Assembly: GCF_000426285.1 (NCBI RefSeq)
Contig: NZ_AUFB01000005.1
Span: 248,001 to 312,000, forward strand
Source: Rhizobium leucaenae USDA 9039
Lineage (GTDB): Bacteria; Pseudomonadota; Alphaproteobacteria; Rhizobiales; Rhizobiaceae
DNA: 64,000 bases
Direction of reading: 5' to 3'
Part shown: piece after piece, positions 62,214 through 64,000 of the stretch
Layout: each line of letters opens with the position of its first letter
Position numbering within the stretch: the stretch's first letter is position 1
Made by a program: the position numbers and the translations under genes
Notes under the pieces: model-generated
The model's database searches: none
Seen by the model: the letters and a program-made list of their open reading frames with translations, nothing else
What the model was told of the DNA's origin: nothing

Positions 62214-62363
62214 AAATCAAGCTCCTTGGGAGGAAAGAATAAGAGTCTTGTGGGCAATGCGTCTCAGGCGGCCAAGGGAAATGTAATGATCGACCAGCCG
62301 CTTCTCCGCCGCGAACGGATGGCCATCCCATCCCGTATGGCTGAAGCCGGTGATATCTGGCGC

Positions 62364-62801
62364 TCACTGCGCACCCTCCGGTCCATCGGCCAGTGCCTTC
62401 AGCTCCTTGGTCCGCTGCCGCGTCAACGTTGCCTTGCATCCGGAAACGAGCATAGGTTCCATCGACCCGCCCCGCGCCTCAAATCCTTCCGCCTCGCATT
62501 GGCCATCGCGATAATCGACCCAGGCGCGCTGCGCCTTGACCAATGCTTTTTCGGCACCCTTTAGGTCGGCATCGAGATCCGCATCGGCGGCAACCATTGC
62601 CGCGCGCGTCTTTTTATATTGTTCATTCAATGCCCTATCGGCCTTGTCGTAGTCCCGCTGGGAGCAGATGTTCATGTCCATCTGCGTCTGCGCATTGTTG
62701 CAATCGACCTTCGGCTGGTCCGGATCATTCTGCGCAAAGGCCGAACCGCATATCAAAACCGTCGCGACACATGCGCCGGACGCAAGCAATCTCAAAGACA
62801 T
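62364..62801 (-). CDS. LprI-like / DUF1311 periplasmic protein in the urease operon
   Basis: The 145-residue protein has a signal peptide (cleavage after SAFAQ, about residue 24). The DUF1311 pattern is clear: four cysteines, CNNAQTQMDMNICSQRDYDK, LNEQYKKTRAAM, AQRAWVDYRDGQCEAE. LprI of mycobacteria inhibits lysozyme. It lies between ureB and ureC, an arrangement that suggests a periplasmic role unrelated to catalysis. Confidence 0.85.
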   Translation of the reverse strand: MSLRLLASGACVATVLICGSAFAQNDPDQPKVDCNNAQTQMDMNICSQRDYDKADRALNEQYKKTRAAMVAADADLDADLKGAEKALVKAQRAWVDYRDGQCEAEGFEARGGSMEPMLVSGCKATLTRQRTKELKALADGPEGAQ

Positions 62802-62822
62802 GCCGTTTCTCCCCATAAGCCT

Positions 62823-63128
62823 TTAGAGTTTGCCCATGATCTGTTGGCGGAAGCCATAGACCTCGCGCTTGCCGGAGAGCGGGATTAGCGTCACCGAGCG
62901 CGTCTGGCCCGGCTCGAAACGCACTGCCGTTCCTGCAGGAATATCAAGACGCATGCCCTTGGCCCTGTCGCGGTCAAAGGCGAGACCGCCATTCGTCTCG
63001 GCAAAATGATAGTGGCTGCCGACCTGCACCGGGCGGTCGCCGGTGTTGGAGACCTCCAGCGTTATCGTCGGCGCGCCGGCGTTCAGTTCGATGTCGCCGC
63101 TCGCGGCCAGAATTTCACCCGGAATCAT
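62823..63128 (-). CDS. ureB: Urease subunit beta
   Basis: The 101-residue protein has [18 protein letters not shown] and the core [20 protein letters not shown], and [18 protein letters not shown]. It forms part of the urease trimer and is the usual length. Confidence 0.96.
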   Translation of the reverse strand: MIPGEILAASGDIELNAGAPTITLEVSNTGDRPVQVGSHYHFAETNGGLAFDRDRAKGMRLDIPAGTAVRFEPGQTRSVTLIPLSGKREVYGFRQQIMGKL

Positions 63129-63149
63129 GATCTTTTCCTTTGCCGTCGT

Positions 63150-63452
63150 TCAGCGGATCGGCTCGTGCACGGTCACGAGCTTCGTCCCATCCGGAAACGT
63201 CGCCTCGACCTGCACGTCGTGAATCATCTCGGCAATCCCTTCCATCACCTGGTCGCGGCTGATGACATGGGCGCCGGCTTCCATCAGTTCGGCGACCGGG
63301 CGGCCGTCACGGGCGCCTTCGACAACGAAATCCGTGATCAGCGCGATGGCTTCCGGATGGTTGAGCTTGACGCCGCGCTCCAGCCGCCGCCGCGCCACCA
63401 TTGCCGCCATGGAAATCAACAGCTTATCTTTTTCTCTCGGAGTGAGGTTCAT
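63150..63452 (-). CDS. ureA: Urease subunit gamma
   Basis: The 100-residue protein has the UreA pattern [20 protein letters not shown] and [20 protein letters not shown], and [20 protein letters not shown] at the end. It is the usual length and follows ureD. Confidence 0.96.
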   Translation of the reverse strand: MNLTPREKDKLLISMAAMVARRRLERGVKLNHPEAIALITDFVVEGARDGRPVAELMEAGAHVISRDQVMEGIAEMIHDVQVEATFPDGTKLVTVHEPIR

Positions 63453-63483
63453 CGCCTACCTATGTAATTGCTATTTGCTCGAA

Positions 63484-64000
63484 CTACAGATTCCAGACCT
63501 TCGGCACTGGCGCTGCGTTGCGCAAGGCGGAAATGACCGGGATCAGGATTTTTCTGAGAGCAAAGCCGTCGGGTGCCGCGAGCCGCACCACCAGCTTGTC
63601 GCGCCACTGGCTAACGCCGCCCATGTGCCCCTCGATGAGCGGCCGCAGCTTGGCGAGATAGGTCTCCGCCCGCGGCCCGGCATAGAGCAGCGTCGCGAAA
63701 GCGACCTGGCCGCTCAGAACCGCATGCTCAGCCGTCAACGCTGCGACATCGCCCTCGAGCCTCAGTTCCTCGGCATGGATCAACCGCTCGGCGCAGCGGA
63801 TGCGCCAGCGGTCGCGAAACAACCCCTGCGCCATCGCTTCGCCCATGGCTTTGCGGCCGAGCAGAATTGCCTCGACGGCCAGGAATTCGGCAGTCTCGTC
63901 GAGATCGACAGCGAGCCTGCGCGACAGCGAGGCGCGGTCGAACAGAATGGTTTCCTGCGGCAGCCAATCGACGCGTGCGCCAGCACCGACCTTGATGGAC
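63484..64000 (-). CDS. ureD: Urease accessory protein UreD (partial at window edge)
   Basis: Only the C-terminal 171 residues lie in the window; the start is beyond position 64000. The visible part has [19 protein letters not shown], an [10 protein letters not shown] segment and [15 protein letters not shown], which match UreD/UreH. UreD is the scaffold for nickel insertion with UreF and UreG. The shorter ATG at 63846 is internal. Confidence 0.92.
   Translation of the reverse strand, partial: SIKVGAGARVDWLPQETILFDRASLSRRLAVDLDETAEFLAVEAILLGRKAMGEAMAQGLFRDRWRIRCAERLIHAEELRLEGDVAALTAEHAVLSGQVAFATLLYAGPRAETYLAKLRPLIEGHMGGVSQWRDKLVVRLAAPDGFALRKILIPVISALRNAAPVPKVWNL

Noticed and set aside
62203..62439. 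78-codon minus frame between ureC and the LprI-like gene
   Set aside because: Overlaps the LprI-like gene in another frame and has no ribosome site or family.
60372..62564. 730-codon plus-strand open frame opposite ureC
   Set aside because: It lies antisense to a clear urease alpha gene and has no domain sense; long antisense frames are common in high-GC coding DNA.

Overview
The window reads as chromosomal DNA of a Rhizobium-type alphaproteobacterium (Rhizobiaceae). The basis is high GC content, a PhyR-NepR-EcfG general stress locus, a HemP/HmuSTUV heme locus, a RutR-controlled reductive pyrimidine pathway, a urease operon in the order ureD-A-B-(lprI)-C-E-F-G, and several families of rhizobial intergenic mosaic palindromes. 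No rRNA, tRNA, prophage, transposase or CRISPR array was seen. Species cannot be fixed from the sequence alone.

Layout. 0-8 kb: small enzymes and membrane proteins (flavin monooxygenase, Tat-exported MsrB, a COG4280-like membrane protein, a phosphatase, a MocR regulator with a divergent flavoprotein, two GNAT enzymes including an AAC(6')-like one, and a di-iron hydroxylase). 8.3-11.6 kb: a 1107-residue fusion of E1-alpha, E1-beta, a lipoyl-like domain and a FabH-type ketosynthase, convergent with an LpxO/OlsC-type hydroxylase. 13-16 kb: CrcB, a methyltransferase and a LuxR-type regulator. 16-27 kb: two carbohydrate loci, a ThuA/dehydrogenase pair with palindromic operators and a six-gene ABC importer/dehydrogenase/isomerase cluster with a divergent LacI regulator; an SMR pump and TetR regulator lie between them. 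27-35 kb: truncated hemoglobin, then a heme/iron locus (monooxygenase, DUF2325, TonB, HemP, HmuSTUV).

35-39.5 kb: the general stress response (DUF883 protein, EcfG, NepR, PhyR, HWE kinase). Four matches to the EcfG promoter pattern (GGAAC-N16/17-CGTT) lie here. One, on the minus strand, precedes a stretch with three stem-loops and a terminator but no convincing protein, so it may encode a stress-induced small RNA. 39.8-52.4 kb: uracil/thymine catabolism (preT, preA, carbamoyl-amino-acid hydrolase, hydA), RutR with a matching operator, a cupin and a ThiY-like ABC importer. A DUF559 nuclease gene bracketed by duplicated mosaic repeats sits inside this cluster. 52.8-57.3 kb: an RND efflux pair. 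57.4-64 kb: urease structural and accessory genes, interrupted by a frameshifted diguanylate cyclase; ureD runs off the window end.

Pyrimidine breakdown releases ammonia and CO2, and urease also yields ammonia, so the right half has a nitrogen-scavenging theme. Strongest leads for new biology are the four-domain E1-lipoyl-ketosynthase protein, the putative EcfG-dependent small RNA, and the repeat-flanked DUF559 nuclease.
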